From Diphasiastrum complanatum (taxonomy: Eukaryota > Streptophyta > Lycopodiopsida > Lycopodiales > Lycopodiaceae), in the NCBI GenBank assembly GCA_029204225.1, contig CM055095.1, positions 33,788,590 through 33,848,589 on the forward strand: 60,000 nt of DNA, given 5' to 3'. This document shows, piece by piece, positions 11,251 through 23,454 of the stretch. The notes under the pieces are model-generated. The model saw nothing but the letters and a program-made list of their open reading frames with translations, was not told the origin of the DNA and did no database searches. The stretch's first letter is position 1; every line of letters starts with the position of its first letter. A program made the translations under genes and the position numbers.

Positions 11251-11527
11251 ATATTCATTCGTGTCTTTGTCGTGGTGATGTTTCTATGGGATGCTAATTG
11301 TTTGAAGTTTGATTCCAGTTTTCATCAGCAATTCAAAGATCAACTCAAAACAACCTATTCAATTAAAAGAAACAGCAAGACATATATTCTCTAAGATAAA
11401 GAAATATCTAAAGGACGAAATACACGAAGAAATATCTTTTCGCCTCAACGAAAATCTGACAAACAAGAATGTTTCTCGAATACTCCTCGAAATAAAGATG
11501 ATATGTTCACGAGGACGTTTCACATTC
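11251..11527 (+). other. 3' untranslated part of the gypsy element
   Basis: Sequence between the end of the downstream ORF and the polypurine tract. It contains GAAATATCTAAAGGACGAAAT-like words and a short open frame with no recognisable similarity. Probably noncoding. Confidence 0.45.
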
Positions 11528-11540
11528 GAGGAAGGGGATA
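11528..11540 (+). other. Polypurine tract
   Basis: GAGGAAGGGGATA directly precedes the LTR start TGTGATGCC at 11541. It defines the plus orientation of this element and identifies the LTR as its 3' LTR. Confidence 0.7.
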
Positions 11541-12163
11541 TGTGATGCCACGAAAATGTTAAATATTGAATATCAACATAAATATGGCATGATATACTCG
11601 AAAATGAAGATATGAGCTGGATAAGTATAAATCATGAAGAGGCCTAAGTCATTTTTCGAGAATATATCTCCTAAGTACTTGCCTTGTAATTAAGGGCAAG
11701 ACCTTTTAAAGGAAAGACATTGTCTTGGACAACCTTTACTAGGTTGTCCATATGAAACGACTAGATATGAAAAGACATGATAAACTAGAGTAACTTTAAC
11801 TCATAGTTAAGTATACCTCCTATGGTATAGGTGAATGTATTTTCAGTCTAATCGTTAACTAGACCCTTGTGTGGAAGCGACGCACCTGTTGTTTTAGAGA
11901 TGTGGTTGTTCGCCTCGTAGAACATATATTGATCTCACACTTCAGTCTCGATAATCGAGAGAGAAGAGTTTATGCTTATGTTAGAGATTGAAGAAGTGAA
12001 TAGAGTTCTGTGAGTTATTCTCTCTTATCTCTATTCTCCGCACTGCTGAGTGTGAGTAATTTGGAGTCTGCTAACAATTTCTAATGCATTTCATGAATTT
12101 CTCTCTGATCAAACAGATGCTCTAGTGCATTACAGTCGTTTGCTGTATTTCCGTAAAGCATGA
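11541..12163 (+). repeat. 3' gypsy LTR, truncated on its right
   Basis: An inverted copy of the right half of the LTR at 1206-2477. It begins TGTGATGCCACGAAAATG after the polypurine tract and matches until the CGTAAAGCATG word near 12163. There it stops and a minus-strand integrase begins. The LTR lacks its last ~650 bp, lost at the junction. Confidence 0.75.
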
Positions 12164-13040
12164 GCAATAGTAATTTTAGTCAAAATCTTACATAACATTC
12201 CATTAGCTCTTTCTGTCAACCTGTTTGCTTTTGGATTATACGGTGTAGTTTTTCTGTGTTTGATCAGAAAATAGGTTGTCAGCAACTGTATCATATCATT
12301 TAGAAAATATGTTCCTCGGTCACTTACTAGTTTGAGTGGACAACCATATCTTGTGATTATACTTTTGAATAAGAATGTCGTGACAATTTTCGCATCGTTT
12401 CGTTTCGTTGCCTCTGCTTCAACGTTCTTCGTAGCATAATCCATGGCAACTAGAATATAACGACATTTTGTATGTCGGGTAATAGGTTTGATTGGACCAA
12501 CAAAGTCAATCCCCCACTTCTCGAATGGTGCAAGAGGCAAGATTGGTGTCAACGGCCAATTCATTGCTTTTGTAGGCTTACCAGATCTCTGGCATGAATC
12601 ACATGAACGAATAAAATTTGATACATCCTTAAACATTGTTGGCCACCAATACTTGGCAGTCAATATCTTATTAATTGTATTCTTCAAAGCAAAATGTCTG
12701 CCAGCATCTTCTGAGTGTAAGGCTTTAACGACCTTTTTAATGTCTTCAGTTTCGAGACATCTTCGTAGTTGATGGTCAGCACCAAGCTTGTACAGAACAT
12801 TGTTAATAATTGTATAAGGTGCTACCTTATATTGAAAAACTATCTTTTGCTCCAAATCATACTCATCTGGATATATCTGATCCTTAAGATAAATAATAAT
12901 ATCAAAATATAACGAATTTGTAGATGAAATTTCGAATAAATGTTCGTCTAGAAAATCATCATTGATAGGGTCTTCAATTTTTCCGGTGCTCAGTCGTGAT
13001 AGATAATCAACATTCATATGATATTTTTCTTGACGAAGCT
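12164..13040 (-). pseudogene. Ty3/gypsy integrase (minus strand)
   Basis: Reading down from 13040: the spacer after RNase H (NVDYLSRLSTGK), the HHCC zinc domain (H...CDSCQRSGKPTK), and then the core with FEKWGIDFVGPIKPI, ILVAMDYATKNVEAEA, LVSDRGTYFLNDM and the glutamate-side RTTPYNPKANRLTERANG. In the last motif the usual NGQ/E is NRLTE, so the third acidic residue of the D,D-35-E triad sits in a changed context. The frame is cut off at about 12163 by the LTR. It is colinear with the RT/RNase H frame above it. Confidence 0.9.
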
Positions 13041-14571
13041 CTACTTGATAAGTAAATTCTTGCAGAAGTAGAACCCATCGAGCAATTTATCTTGATAGAT
13101 CTGGTTTATTTACAAGATACTTAAGAGCATAATGATTCACATAAAAAATAAATGCATATCCCATCAAATAATGTCAAAAAATTTTAACAGTGAAAATCAT
13201 GCCAAGTGCTTCCCTTTCTATAGCCGAATAATTTTTCTCTGATGCACTGAGCTGTCGACTCGCATAGTAGATGGGATGATCCTTCTTCTGGTCATCCTTC
13301 TGGCTTAGACAGATGCCAATAGCAAATGCAGAAACATCCACATAACTGTGAAATAAAATAGCCCGGTTGGGTGGTCTCAGAATAGGAGCATTAATCAACC
13401 TTTGCTTAAGATCTTCGAATGCTTTCTGCTGTTCATTTGTCCACAAGTATTCTACTTGTTTTTTCAGTAGATGTGTAAGAGAGACAGGAATAGAAGCATG
13501 ATTTTGAATAAATCTCCTGTAATAGCCAACATGTTCTAAGAAAGCTCTTAGTTCACGTAAATTTGTTGGTATCTGGAGATTTCTTATAAGCTCGATTTTA
13601 TCTTTGTCGACTTCTATTCCTCTGTTAGATATTCTGTGTCCGAGCAATATTCCTTCTTTCATACCAAAAAAATATTTATCTGGATGAAGAGATAAACAAG
13701 TATCTCGATACCATTGCAATGTTAATTTCAGCTTCTACAGGTGTGTCTTTATATCACTGTATACACAAAAATCATCAATAAATATTTCGAGAAAAGTTTT
13801 TAGGAAGGCGGCGAAGATTAACATCATAATTTGTTGAAAATTCGGTGGAGCTTTACACAGACCAAAGGGCATTTTGTTGTAGGCATAAGTGCCCCAATCC
13901 GTAGTGAATGTGGTCTTTGAACAATCCTCCTTTCTCACTCCAACCTGATTATATCCAGAAAAGCCATCACAGAAACTGTAACGCTCTTGACCAGCAACCT
14001 GATCTAGGATGGAATCAGTGAAAGGCAGAGGATGATGGTCCTTCCTTGTGGCAGCATTGAGTTTGCAGAAATCTTGACATATTCATATTTTTCCAGTCTT
14101 CTTCTTTGGGACGACAACAATGGGTGAAACCCCTTCACTACTTAAGACGGGATAGATTATACCTACCTTAAGGTGCTTGTGAAGTTTGTCCTTAACCATG
14201 AGAGAGTACTTAGGATTGAGACAATACTGTCTCTGTCGAATAGGTACAACATCTTTCTTAAGATCAATCTGGTGCTCTCCGAATTCTGCAAGTATACCTT
14301 TCAAATCGTCGAGCGACCAGGCAAAAACGGCTTGATACTCCTTCAATAGTTCAGTGAATTCCACTAACTCCGATTCTTCAAGTGACTTCAAAACATGCAC
14401 AATTCTGCCAGGTGCAAGTTCAATCAGTTCAGTAGACTCTGATAAAATGATACCTTCTGTCATACTAGCTTTGGTATGGCCATGAATTTCACGCATGGTT
14501 GACTCCATAGATGTTTTCTTGTCGTCAACTTGGTTCTTGTTACCAAATTCGTGTTTAGATTCATCACTCAA
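13041..14571 (-). pseudogene. Ty3/gypsy reverse transcriptase and RNase H
   Basis: Pieces on the minus strand in order: linker and RT start (VFAWSLDDLKGI, VVPKKKTGKI), then a stop, then KTTFTTDWGTYAYNKMPFGL and the catalytic FIDDFCVYSD (the YXDD-box equivalent), then LLGHRISNRGIEVDKDKIE, FLEHVGYYRRFI and the RNase H start with HPIYYASRQLSASEKNYS. Stops fall near 14083, 13735 and 13174. The F-DDF-VY form of the catalytic box is commoner in Athila/Tat lineages, which agrees with the extra-ORF elements nearby. Non-functional. Confidence 0.9.
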
Positions 14572-15125
14572 ATCGTTAGACTCTTTCGAGTTCGTGTTTG
14601 CAACGTTAATTTCTTTATACGAAACATCTGCTTCAGCGTCGAGGCATCGAAGAATTCTTCGTCATTAGCATTCTCATAACATTCAAAGTACTGCACTTCA
14701 ATATCAGATCCATTGGAAAAAATATTCAAGGCATACGAAGATTCTTCTGATGTAAAGCTATTGTCGAGCAAAGGAATTTCACCTTTATAATTGTCACGAC
14801 TCCAGATTATGATTTATTCTGCTGGCTTACTTCAGTTATTGGTCTCACCAGTCTGAAATCTCAGCTCTCTGGACTTCCAATGTACACTTGTGTTTGATTG
14901 ATAAAGCCAAGGTCGTCCAATCAGCACAGAATAGGATGACAAACCGAGTGGTTTGATAACAATGAAATTCATTGTGAATGGCTTGGCTTGAATGTAGACA
15001 GTGACATCCTTCAGTTCTCCAACAGGTTTTCGTCGTGTCGAATCAGCTAACTTGATGTTTCATTGTGTCGGTTGAATGTCAGTTAGCCCCAGAGCATGAG
15101 CTGTGTCTTCAAATATGTCAGCTAA
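14572..15125 (-). pseudogene. Gypsy protease region and protease-RT linker
   Basis: On the minus strand 14780-15110 reads LADSTRRKPVGELKDV and then YSVLIGRPWLYQSN, the usual C-terminal block of a retropepsin next to plant gypsy RT. It is followed by an acidic linker (14568-14771). The active-site D-S/T-G segment is not preserved in what can be read. The region is cut at ~15130 by a plus-strand copia fragment, so gag is missing. Confidence 0.7.
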
Positions 15126-15159
15126 ATAGGTTTGTTGTAATCTTAACTACGACAATATA

Positions 15160-15690
15160 TCAAACCATACAGTTTGTCAAAGTATGTTATAGCCAAACAT
15201 GCTAGAATTCCTTTCAATTCTGATTTGGTACACACATCCAAAGGTGTGCTAGATATTGTGCACAACGACATATGTGGACCCATGTAGACTCTCTCGATAG
15301 GGGAGCAAAATACTTTTTGGCCTTCATCGATGATTATCTGAGGAGGACAATAGTTTATTTTTTGAAAAAGGACTTAGAAGCCTTCAAGTATTTTTAGAAA
15401 TTCAGGCAGGAGCTTGAGAGTCAGACTTCCAAGAAAAATTAAAACAATTCGGATTGATGGTGGCGATGAATTCATTTCGACTAAGTTCAAAGGCTAATTC
15501 AAAGCCCATGACATTCTTATGCAGTATACCACCAGCTGTTCTCCACAGTCGAATGGAGTGATTGAACGTAAAAAAATTTTACATGTAGGTTTGTCAAAGA
15601 CTTTCTGGGAAGAAACTTAGAATATGCTTCAAACAGGATTACCAATCATGCTACACAGTAACACAAACAGAAAGCACTCTTCACATCAAG
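15160..15690 (+). pseudogene. Ty1/copia integrase fragment with many stops
   Basis: Across several frames the plus strand spells the copia integrase core: VHTSKGVLDIVHNDICGPM, then FLAFIDDY and YFLKKDLEAFKYF, then IRIDGGDEFISTKFKG and SCSPQSNGVIERKK. Stops and at least two frameshifts separate the blocks. It is bounded by gypsy protease on the left and LTR-like DNA on the right. An old dead copy. Confidence 0.8.
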
Positions 15691-15890
15691 CTCACGTAGC
15701 AACTATCTTTCTGAAAACCAAAATACATTGTACATATAGTTCTTCACTATGGCAACCCATGCATGGCCTAGGTTGCCATTGACAAGACATGTGTCCCATC
15801 GACTCACCTCATGGTGAGGCCAACTGATCCTTATCCAATGATAGGACCCACAGTAGTTCTACTTTGATTCTAAATCTCTCCCTAAAAGTA
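15691..15890 (-). repeat. Probable start of a copia 3' LTR with polypurine tract (minus)
   Basis: On the minus strand CTTTTAGGGAGAGAT (15874-15888) is a polypurine tract following the end of the copia pol at 15930. The noncoding sequence below it (15691-15873) should be the start of that element's 3' LTR. No second LTR was found, so the boundaries are tentative. Confidence 0.45.
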
Positions 15891-15929
15891 GAATCTACTT
15901 TTTATACATTCATATACATAGCTTCAAAG

Positions 15930-16640
15930 TTAACAAACTTTAAGTACAAAAAGCTTTGATCTAAACTTATCAAACTTTTCTCTAATGAGTGGCTTAGTGA
16001 AAATGTCAGCTAGTTGTTCGTCCGTACTACAATAAACAATATTAATTTCATGACTCAATAGCCTCACGTATAAAGTGATACTGAATCTCAATGTGTTTGG
16101 TTCTCGCATGGAACACTGGACTCTTTGCTAGCTGGATGCCACTCTGACTGTTGTTATGTATAATTGTGGGATTTTCTTGTTTCATTCGAACTTCATCCAA
16201 GATTTGCCTCAACCATATAACTTCTTGTGCTGCACTGGACATTGCCTTATACTCTGCTTCTGTTGTGGATAGAGCAACTATACTATGCTTCTTACTAGAC
16301 TAGGAAAAGTAACTGCCACAAAGCTGGAATACATACCCTGTGGTGGATCTACGATTATCATAGTCACCTCCCCAATCTGCATCCACATAGCCACATAACT
16401 CAGGTAAACCATCATGCTTCATGTACACCAAGCCATAATCAGAAGGGCCTTTGACATATCGCAAAATGTGTTTGGCTTCCTTCCAAAGTATTTCCGTTGG
16501 TCCCTATTAACTGCCTATACAATGTAGTATCAAATGGCTGTGATTTGTCAAGCTTAGAAAGCTTTTTACCTGGCTCAATAGGAGTGGCCAGTGGCTTGAA
16601 ATCCTGCAACCTGAACCTGTGCAGCAATTCTCAGACATAC
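15930..16640 (-). pseudogene. Ty1/copia RT end and RNase H
   Basis: Minus-strand frames read RFRLQDFKPLATPIEPGKKL (end of RT), then SSAAQEVIWLRQILDEV, SPVFHARTKHIEIQYHFIRE and DEQLADIFTKPLIREKF, the conserved C-terminal blocks of copia RNase H. Frame breaks separate the parts, and a stop interrupts at 16048. On its high side it meets the pol-less element's gag at about 16640-16660, so one of the two was inserted or recombined into the other. Confidence 0.88.
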
Positions 16641-16654
16641 TTTACCTATGTTAG

Positions 16655-18297
16655 ATCCACCTATGGCGCTGAAGTTGAGGGTTGGTCGTCAGTGACCAAT
16701 GGTGGTGGTGAGGGAGCCACTTCCTTCCTCCTCTGTGCTCGCGTAACAGCTAACACAGGAGCGTAGTCCTGTCGACCTTTCGTTGGCATTCCTAATGGAA
16801 CTGCTGATTGCTGTATGGCAATGAGGTTAAGAGGTGCACTGGTTCCAGGTTTAAATGGACAATTCTTGAAACAATGTCCATAACCGCAATCCTGGCAGGA
16901 GCTTGTATATTGTTCTTTGTAGGGACATTCTACAATTCTGTGTCCCTCGTCGCACCCGTAGCAGCCATCATTTCTTCCACCTTGACGTTGAATTTGAGCT
17001 GCATAGGCCGAAACATATTCATTTATGGCAGGATCCATAAATGGTTCATCTGGTCCATACCACTATTGCTGCTCAGGTTGAGGTGACATTTGCAATTCTT
17101 GTCCTGCTGCTGTCAGGTTTACATGGGCCACTTGTTGATTGGCTGGCCCTGGTGGAGTAGGTAAGGCCATGCGTTGTGGTTGATTGGGTGCACCGTACCT
17201 TGGTGCCACGTTAGGTGCCCTTGATGATAAGGATAACAAGTTTGATAAGGACTTCTCTTCTGTTCAACAACCCTGGGGTTAAATAGGCAAAATGTCGTAT
17301 CGTGCGATGTTGCATTGCACAGATGGCAGAATCTATGTGTCAGTCTCAGATTTTGCTTTAGGATTGGACACTCGTTTGCTGTATGGTTTTGTGTGCATAT
17401 TGAACACCATACATTTTCTCGTCGAGGATACTACAGCTGGTTTGGTTCCGGTTGATGTGGAATTATGGCTACAGTTCCCTATAAGGCCTTCAGTTTCTGG
17501 TCAAACTGTGCCATAAGTTGCTCCATCTGATGTTTGTGTAATTTTGTCATTTGCTCCAACAGCAGTTCTGTGGATAGAGCGGATGCGTTTGATGATGATA
17601 ATGTGATCGAGGGAGTAGGAGTGTGGGTGGAAGGATATTCGTCATCAGATCCCTCATTCTCTTCCCTGATGGCATCTTCCATAGCTTATTGCAGAGTAGC
17701 GTACTGCTCCCGTCGTTTCAGTTCTCTTTTGATGCTTTGTGAAAATCCGGCTAGGAACCACATGATCACCGCATGATCGGGAGTCAGAGCTGCACTGCAC
17801 TCGGATCGTAGATGTTTGACCCATTCAATATAGTCTCGGACCCTTTCTCGTTTTCCCATCTTGACTTTTCTCAGCAGGAGGAACGAGTCTTCTAGGAACT
17901 TTCTTGGTTTAAAGCACATAATGAGAGCCGCTTTAACCACTTCCCAGGTGGATTTCTCTTCCTCTGACAGATTAAAAAACCAATCCTGAGCCACTGCAAG
18001 TAAGGACATAGGAAATAGCATCAGCATCTCTACAGGTGTCCGTTCGCCATAGATTTCACAAGCTTGCTCGTAGATCTGGAGGAATCAGATGAGATTTGAT
18101 GATCCGTCATATTTTGGTATCTCCATCCGTGGTGCTCTTTGAACTGCATGCAAAGGTGTGACAAGTTCGAGTTGGCCCATTGGATCCATTGGTGCTGGTT
18201 TCGGTTCTGCCTCTTGTTGCATAGCTGCTAATCTGGGAAAGTGTGGTGCCTGATTTGCTATCCTTTGTGCTATTGATTGTCTCGATCTCATATTCAT
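16655..18297 (-). pseudogene. Gag of a pol-less LTR element, copy 1
   Basis: Start ATG is at 18297 (MNMRSRQSIAQR). The retrotransposon gag domain is clear at 18027-17690: PMSLLAVAQDWFFNL, then CFKPRKFLEDSFLLLRKV and RVRDYIEWVKHLRSEC. A Ser/Thr-rich and Gln/Met-rich stretch follows. Near 16700-17038 comes a double zinc knuckle, CYGCDEGHRIVEC followed by CQDCGYGHCFKNC. A TGA replaces an Arg codon present in copy 2 (near 18090), and further breaks occur at 17683 and 17040-17300. Copy 2 is at 31534-33054. Confidence 0.85.
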
Positions 18298-19586
18298 CTG
18301 ATGGTGGGTTCAAAAGTGATTGGATCTTGCTTATACAATAGGATGCAGTCTAGATCTTCAAGAATCTGATCGATCTGATTGGCCGTAATGAATTTTGGCC
18401 TTTTACGGTGGTTTTTTCATGATAGCTTTTTACTCCTTGCATTGATTGACCTGAGATTTTGACAGTATCTGGATCTGATGCAGATCTTTCCACTGATCTG
18501 GTTTGCTAGGGTTATCTTGTGTGATGGTTGGCTGTGCGAGGGTTCTTTAACTGTTTATGCAGGTAAAAATCTTGATATCTTTCATATCTCTGGGCAGTAA
18601 CTCTCACAAGCTTCACAGTAGCTGGATCTAGGTCAGATCTCAATAGAATTCTCTACAAGAGTTAACTCTCACAATAAGTGAAAATTTCACTGTCTACGAG
18701 GGTTAAAAATCACTTTTTGTGCTTGATCTTCACCATATCTTCTTTCATCACTAATATAATTTGACATTCTAAATCGATTGAGAGGGTCTGCAAGAGTTCT
18801 TACTGGAAGGATTTGCTGGATCTTCACTTTTTAGTGATTTTTTAGCACTTAACTCTAATTTTCTGCTCACTGGAATCAAACTAACTCTCGCAAGCTCTTC
18901 TGTATTCTGGTCTCACTGAGATGGAACTTCAGAATCCTCTGCGAGAGTTCTTGACCACTAGCACTGAAAATTTCACTGTCTGCAAGGGTTCACTAGTACT
19001 TTTTCGTCTTTTTTTCACTGGGAGCTCTCGCACAGGCACTTAATCATCAAACTAACTCTCGCAAGATTCTATGTGTCTTGGTCTCCCTAAGACGAAACTT
19101 CAGAGGGCTCTGCAAGAGTTCTTATGAAGATTTGAATTTTTTTGGATTTTTTCAAGGGTTTTTTGAATTTTTTATGATTTTTCTCTGATTTTTGAAATCT
19201 GCTTGGAATAACTCTTGTAGGCTTCTATGCAGGTCTGGGACAGTACCCTGGAGTTGCTGCCAATCATGCAAGGGTTAATTTCCACTGATTCTGGAGATAT
19301 AAAATCTGATGAGTTTTTTGGCTCTTTTTCCCTCCAAAATGCAGATTGGTGTGTTTTTTGAGTTTTTTGGATGATTGGTTTGGGTTTCAAGCCCTTAGAG
19401 GTTGTTCAGGGCCTCCTCTATCCTCTCACACCTCCTTCGCTAGCTGTGAATAGTCCAAACACAAAAAAGTACATAAAACTAACTCTAAACTCCCAAAAAT
19501 CTACCTAAACTACTCTAAAAAACATGAAAATAGCTAAAATGCAGCTAAACTAGTTAGTGGAAACCTATCCCTGCCAACGACGCCAC
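18298..19586 (-). other. Untranslated leader of the pol-less element, copy 1
   Basis: About 1.3 kb without coding potential between primer site and gag. It has repeated words CTCTCGCAAG and CTGCGAGAG in both orientations (18.5-19.1 kb). A ~90 bp T-rich block (19123-19213) recurs at 27476-27570 and 33709-33800. The primer site, TGGCGTCGTTGGCAGGGATA on the minus strand, ends next to the LTR at 19587. Leader length and content match copy 2. Confidence 0.6.
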
Positions 19587-20407
19587 TGTGGGGTCGAAGA
19601 TCTCTCGTAGTATAGCCCTTCCGCTTGTCAACAAAGGTTAGATCACTGGATAGGTACCTAACTATGCATAGATGCTACTTTCAGTTAGTTTTCTACTTTC
19701 TCCCTTAACTCTACTCACCACTACACTGCTCATCTTTAACTCTACTTCTCTACAGTAACATTTATCATGGTTTTGGTTGAAGAGAAGGAATGGAGAAGAA
19801 GAGATTGAGAAGGGAAGAGAAAGAGAGAGATAGAGAGTGAGGGTGGAGGTTAGCTCAAATGCTCCTTATGCTTGCTAATGGAAAAGCATTCACCATGCCA
19901 AACAATAAATATGGAAATAGAAAGCAATGGAAAACACAATCAAGAGCAATAGCAAGTAGTGAATAGCAAATGAGGATGCTTCTCTTCCAAAAATGGTAGA
20001 GTTTTCTCCTTCTCATTAAGCATGGAAATAGTGTACAAATGGTGTCTTTTTATAAAATGGGGAAGGTCCTTGCCCCTCAATCTTATTGGCTAATATTCAC
20101 AATGATCCTATCCATTCATCTTGGACCCAACTTGATCCAAGGGTCCACAAAAAGCACATTGGTAATCACAAGATTCATGTGAGTCCCAATTTGGACCCAA
20201 CTCTAAAAAGTGATCTCTAAGTTTAAAAATGACATTGGGCCTCTAGTTTTATTTTAACTCCAAGGCCCAAGTCAAGTTTATTTTATTTACAACTCTAATT
20301 GCGTGCTCATAGGGCCATGGGCTTATACACGCAGGATGCCATTCCCTCGCATCACATTTTATTGGAGGATTTTATTTATTTACACTTTGTTGGGAATACC
20401 CCCAACA
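19587..20407 (-). repeat. 5' LTR of the pol-less element, copy 1 (821 bp)
   Basis: TG...CA bounded (TGTGGGGTCGAAG to ATACCCCCAACA on the plus strand), oriented minus. It is homologous along its length to the LTRs at 28618-29424 and 34175-34992, including the purine-rich AGAAGAGATTGAGAAGGGAAG zone and the GGGAATACCCCCAACA end. It is visibly more diverged from those two than they are from each other. The matching 3' LTR is missing. Confidence 0.85.
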
Positions 20408-21420
20408 AACCTCTTGTCGAGATTTGAAGCAGAAGTGTTTCTCATATTGCAATATGTATTCCCAGCCTATCAGTGGGGAGAGACAGATAAGTTACTCAGC
20501 TACATGCATATACAAGCCATGCAACCAGTCCTAGCTCAGTATAGATCAACGTTTTGAATCAGGGAGCAAATCTACAATCTATCTACCAAAATCAGGGAAC
20601 AAAGCAATGACAAGAATAAGCTACTCAACAAGAAACAAGAAACAAGAAAACTAGTTTCCTAATAGCACTCTAACGGCCAAGTATCAAGAAACACCCATTT
20701 TTTGATGTTTGGAATGCCCAAGAACAGTCAAGGATAGGATTGTTAGAAGGTATGAAAATCAGATCCACAATCTCAGCCTCTATAGTTTATCTGCATGCTG
20801 AAACTACAAATTCAAGAAACAAGGAAGTTAATCCACATCTACATTCCATAAGCAAGAGAGTAAGCAAGAAATCTAATTCATCCACAAACACAAAAGGAAA
20901 TCAGAACATGCTCATAGAAATTTCTCTCAAAAAGATTGCCATGAACAAGGAGCTTTACAATCATCAAGAAGGAAGATCTTCTTTATTCACTCAAGAGAAA
21001 TTGACAATACAATCAAAGCTCCCTCACACAAGAGAGGGAGGCCCTTAAATAAGCAAGAAGGCTACCCATGTGGACCCCAAGTGGTAGTTCCACTAATTTG
21101 GAAAATACAAGTGGAATTTGCCCTTCCACTAGAGGTTACCATCAAAAGGTGGCTCACTCTAAATTATTTAAGGGGGTCTACGCTTATTTACAATGCCTAG
21201 GAGATATTACTACCTCCTACATGGTCGTTCCTTCTATGGGATTCACCATGTAGGCTCTCATGAATAGTAACTGTCACCCTAGCTAGTAATCATTGGCTCT
21301 CATGCTTGGCTCTCAGCTTCTTCTGCTCTCCTCCTTCTGAGACCTCCTCGGTCATGGGTGAGAGATAATCTGTGCCTTCAGCTTGGCTCGGCATCTGGGG
21401 ATTTCCTGGAATATGCTAAC
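20408..21420. other. Noncoding stretch, possibly a diverged minus-strand LTR
   Basis: No coding homology. On the minus strand CTTATTTAAGGG (about 21043-21054) looks like a TATA box, and a small inverted repeat, CCCTCACACAAGAGAGGG, lies 15 bp downstream on that strand. Position next to minus-strand copia pol (21421-22594) suggests that element's 3' LTR. No second copy confirms this. Confidence 0.35.
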
Positions 21421-22594
21421 ACTGCTTCAGTCCGTATATGCTTATTTGCATTCGGCAAGCGTAGTTGGCAAAGGATGTGCAGATGAATCCTAGAAGTTGA
21501 TCCATGTAGACCTCTTCATTCAACTTGCGATGTAAGAAGGTCTTTTTATCCACTATGTGAATCTTGAGATTGTATGCTGCTGTATATGCAAATAGTAGGT
21601 GTATGGATGAATCCTTTACGACTGGAGAAAAGGTTTTAGTATAGTCAACACCATAGTTTTGTACTTTGAGACGTTGCCATCATGTCCATACTTGTATTTG
21701 AAAATCCATTTTCACTTTACAGTCTTCTTGTCTGTTGGTAATGGCTCCAAATTCCAGACTTTGTTCTACTCCATGGAATTTATCTCGTCTTCCATTGTCT
21801 TAATCCACTTGTCTTTATCTGGACAGTTGACATCTTTCTCATATGTTTGAGGTTCTCCTCCAAATCCACAGAACTCCTCTGATATAGAGGCCAAATCTGA
21901 CAGGTGCTCTTCTTTCTCTTGTGGATCTTCTTGGAGATTCTGCATACAGATCGATGGCTTTGCCTTTCTTAAGTTTTTTGTCTTTGTTGATTGCTGAACT
22001 GTGGTGAGTAGTAGGTGTCTTGGGTACAGGTTGTACATGTTGTTGCTTGTCGTCTAAACAGTCACTCTGTCCATTTAGAATTTGAACAACTTCCTCTGGA
22101 TGTTCAGGGTCCACTCCCTCCATTGATGTTGGCAGGTCATAGTAGCCTCTGGTCAAGATTTCATAGCCGACTAGACCTCCGTTAGCCATTGTCTTTGACT
22201 CATCAACTCTAAGTCTCTAAAAGCCTTGATTTGTCTATTGTCAGGCATGTAGATCCAATAGTATGATGAATGAACATCATATCCTACGAGGAATCCCTAT
22301 TCCACCTTTTCATCCAGCTTTTTTTTTTTTCTGATCTGGAATGTGGACATATGCGACGCATCCAAAAATGCGCAGGTGTCAGACTTAGTTTGTCACCAAA
22401 CCTCGTGTGGTGTGGTATGCAACACTGGATCTACTTGTCTTGTTCTGCAGGTTATTGGTTGCAGCTACTGCTTCAGTCCATAAAAATTTTGATGCATTTG
22501 AATAGGCCATCATGGATCTCGCAGCTTCCATGAGAGTCCAATTTCTTCTCTCTGCCACACCATTGTGTTGTGGTGTATAGGTTACAGTCTTCAA
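21421..22594 (-). pseudogene. Ty1/copia integrase end and N-terminal half of RT
   Basis: Minus strand: the late integrase core (TYTPQHNGVAERRNWTLMEAARSMM, split here as TPQHNGVAERRN and MEAARSMMAY), the linker (SPRRSTRERRAPVRFG), then RT start (FCGFGGEPQTYEKDV, DKWIKTMEDEINSME). RT blocks end at EVYMDQ...IYGLKQC near 21440, where homology stops abruptly. Stops and frame changes occur throughout. The break after IYGLKQ is nearly the same point as in the copia copy at 54.1 kb. Confidence 0.85.
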
Positions 22595-22639
22595 GTGAAG
22601 TATACCTTTGCTGGTACAAAACTCTACAAAGCATCATGT

Positions 22640-22831
22640 TCTAGTTATACCTTGATATGTAAAATTGATGTAAGAAATAGTGAAGCATCCAATTTGGACA
22701 CTATTCTCTATATCAATTATGGAAACTACTTTAGAACATTAAAAAGGAAATCTGTACTTAGGATGGAGATCATTCTAAAGTTTTATCAAAGTAGTATGGT
22801 TAAAAGTATGCCAAAACTAGTTGAAGAGGGA
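22640..22831 (+). pseudogene. 3' end of a plus-strand copia element with polypurine tract
   Basis: A low-complexity coding tail (for example FYQSSMVKSMPKLVEEG) ends in GAAGAGGGAG at 22822-22831, directly before an LTR start TGTGAGAG at 22832. The same tail-plus-tract (AAACTAGTTGAAGAGGGAG) occurs at about 27853-27871. The coding identity is weak; the tract and LTR support the orientation. Confidence 0.45.
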
Positions 22832-23450
22832 GTGTGAGAGATTTCAACAAGTTTAGTCATATTTTGGTAAATTGTCAATTGAGGCCAAAACTCATTTTAG
22901 ACTTAGAGATAAACTTCTTGAAGTTATATTAGTTTAAAATACATTCAATAAACATTTTTTGAAAGTGTGGGAAAGTTGGTAGTCAAGTTTGAGAGAGATT
23001 CAAATTTGAACCTTGGATACATTGAATCTAGTCCCAAAATAGTAGGGTTTTTCATATTGGAGTGAAAGCCAAGTGGCAAAGTAGGTTTTGGACCTGTTAT
23101 ATTTTGTTGTAACTTGTGGAGAAAGGGATCTTATCTCTTCTCTCTCTCATTTCATCATTATACATGGTTCTCTTTGGGTTCTACTACTCATTGCTGCACT
23201 CTCATGATGTTATCTTGCAATTCTATGTGTAGAATGATCATTTATTGCTATTTTCAGTTTCACACGTGTGAAATATAGTAGGGTACTATAATTTTATGGA
23301 AAACAACTATATTTAATGTTTTGGCTCATGTTTGTATCTCATTTTGTATGTAGATGCTGATTTTTCTACATTGGCAAGATTGTTGGTTTGCTCTTTTTGT
23401 AACCAAAGATCAGGGACATGGATTTGGATCTTGAATGATCTGAAATCCTT
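22832..23450 (+). repeat. Copia LTR (plus orientation)
   Basis: Starts TGTGAGAGATTTCAAC after a polypurine tract. Its 3' portion (GATGCTGATTTTTCTACATTGG) is repeated in plus orientation at ~35406 and in minus orientation at 27161-27300. Its 5' portion (CAACTAGTTTAGTC type) recurs at 23798 and, inverted, at 27760-27791. At least four partial copies of this LTR therefore lie within 13 kb. The right edge is approximate. Confidence 0.6.
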
Positions 23451-23454
23451 CACA

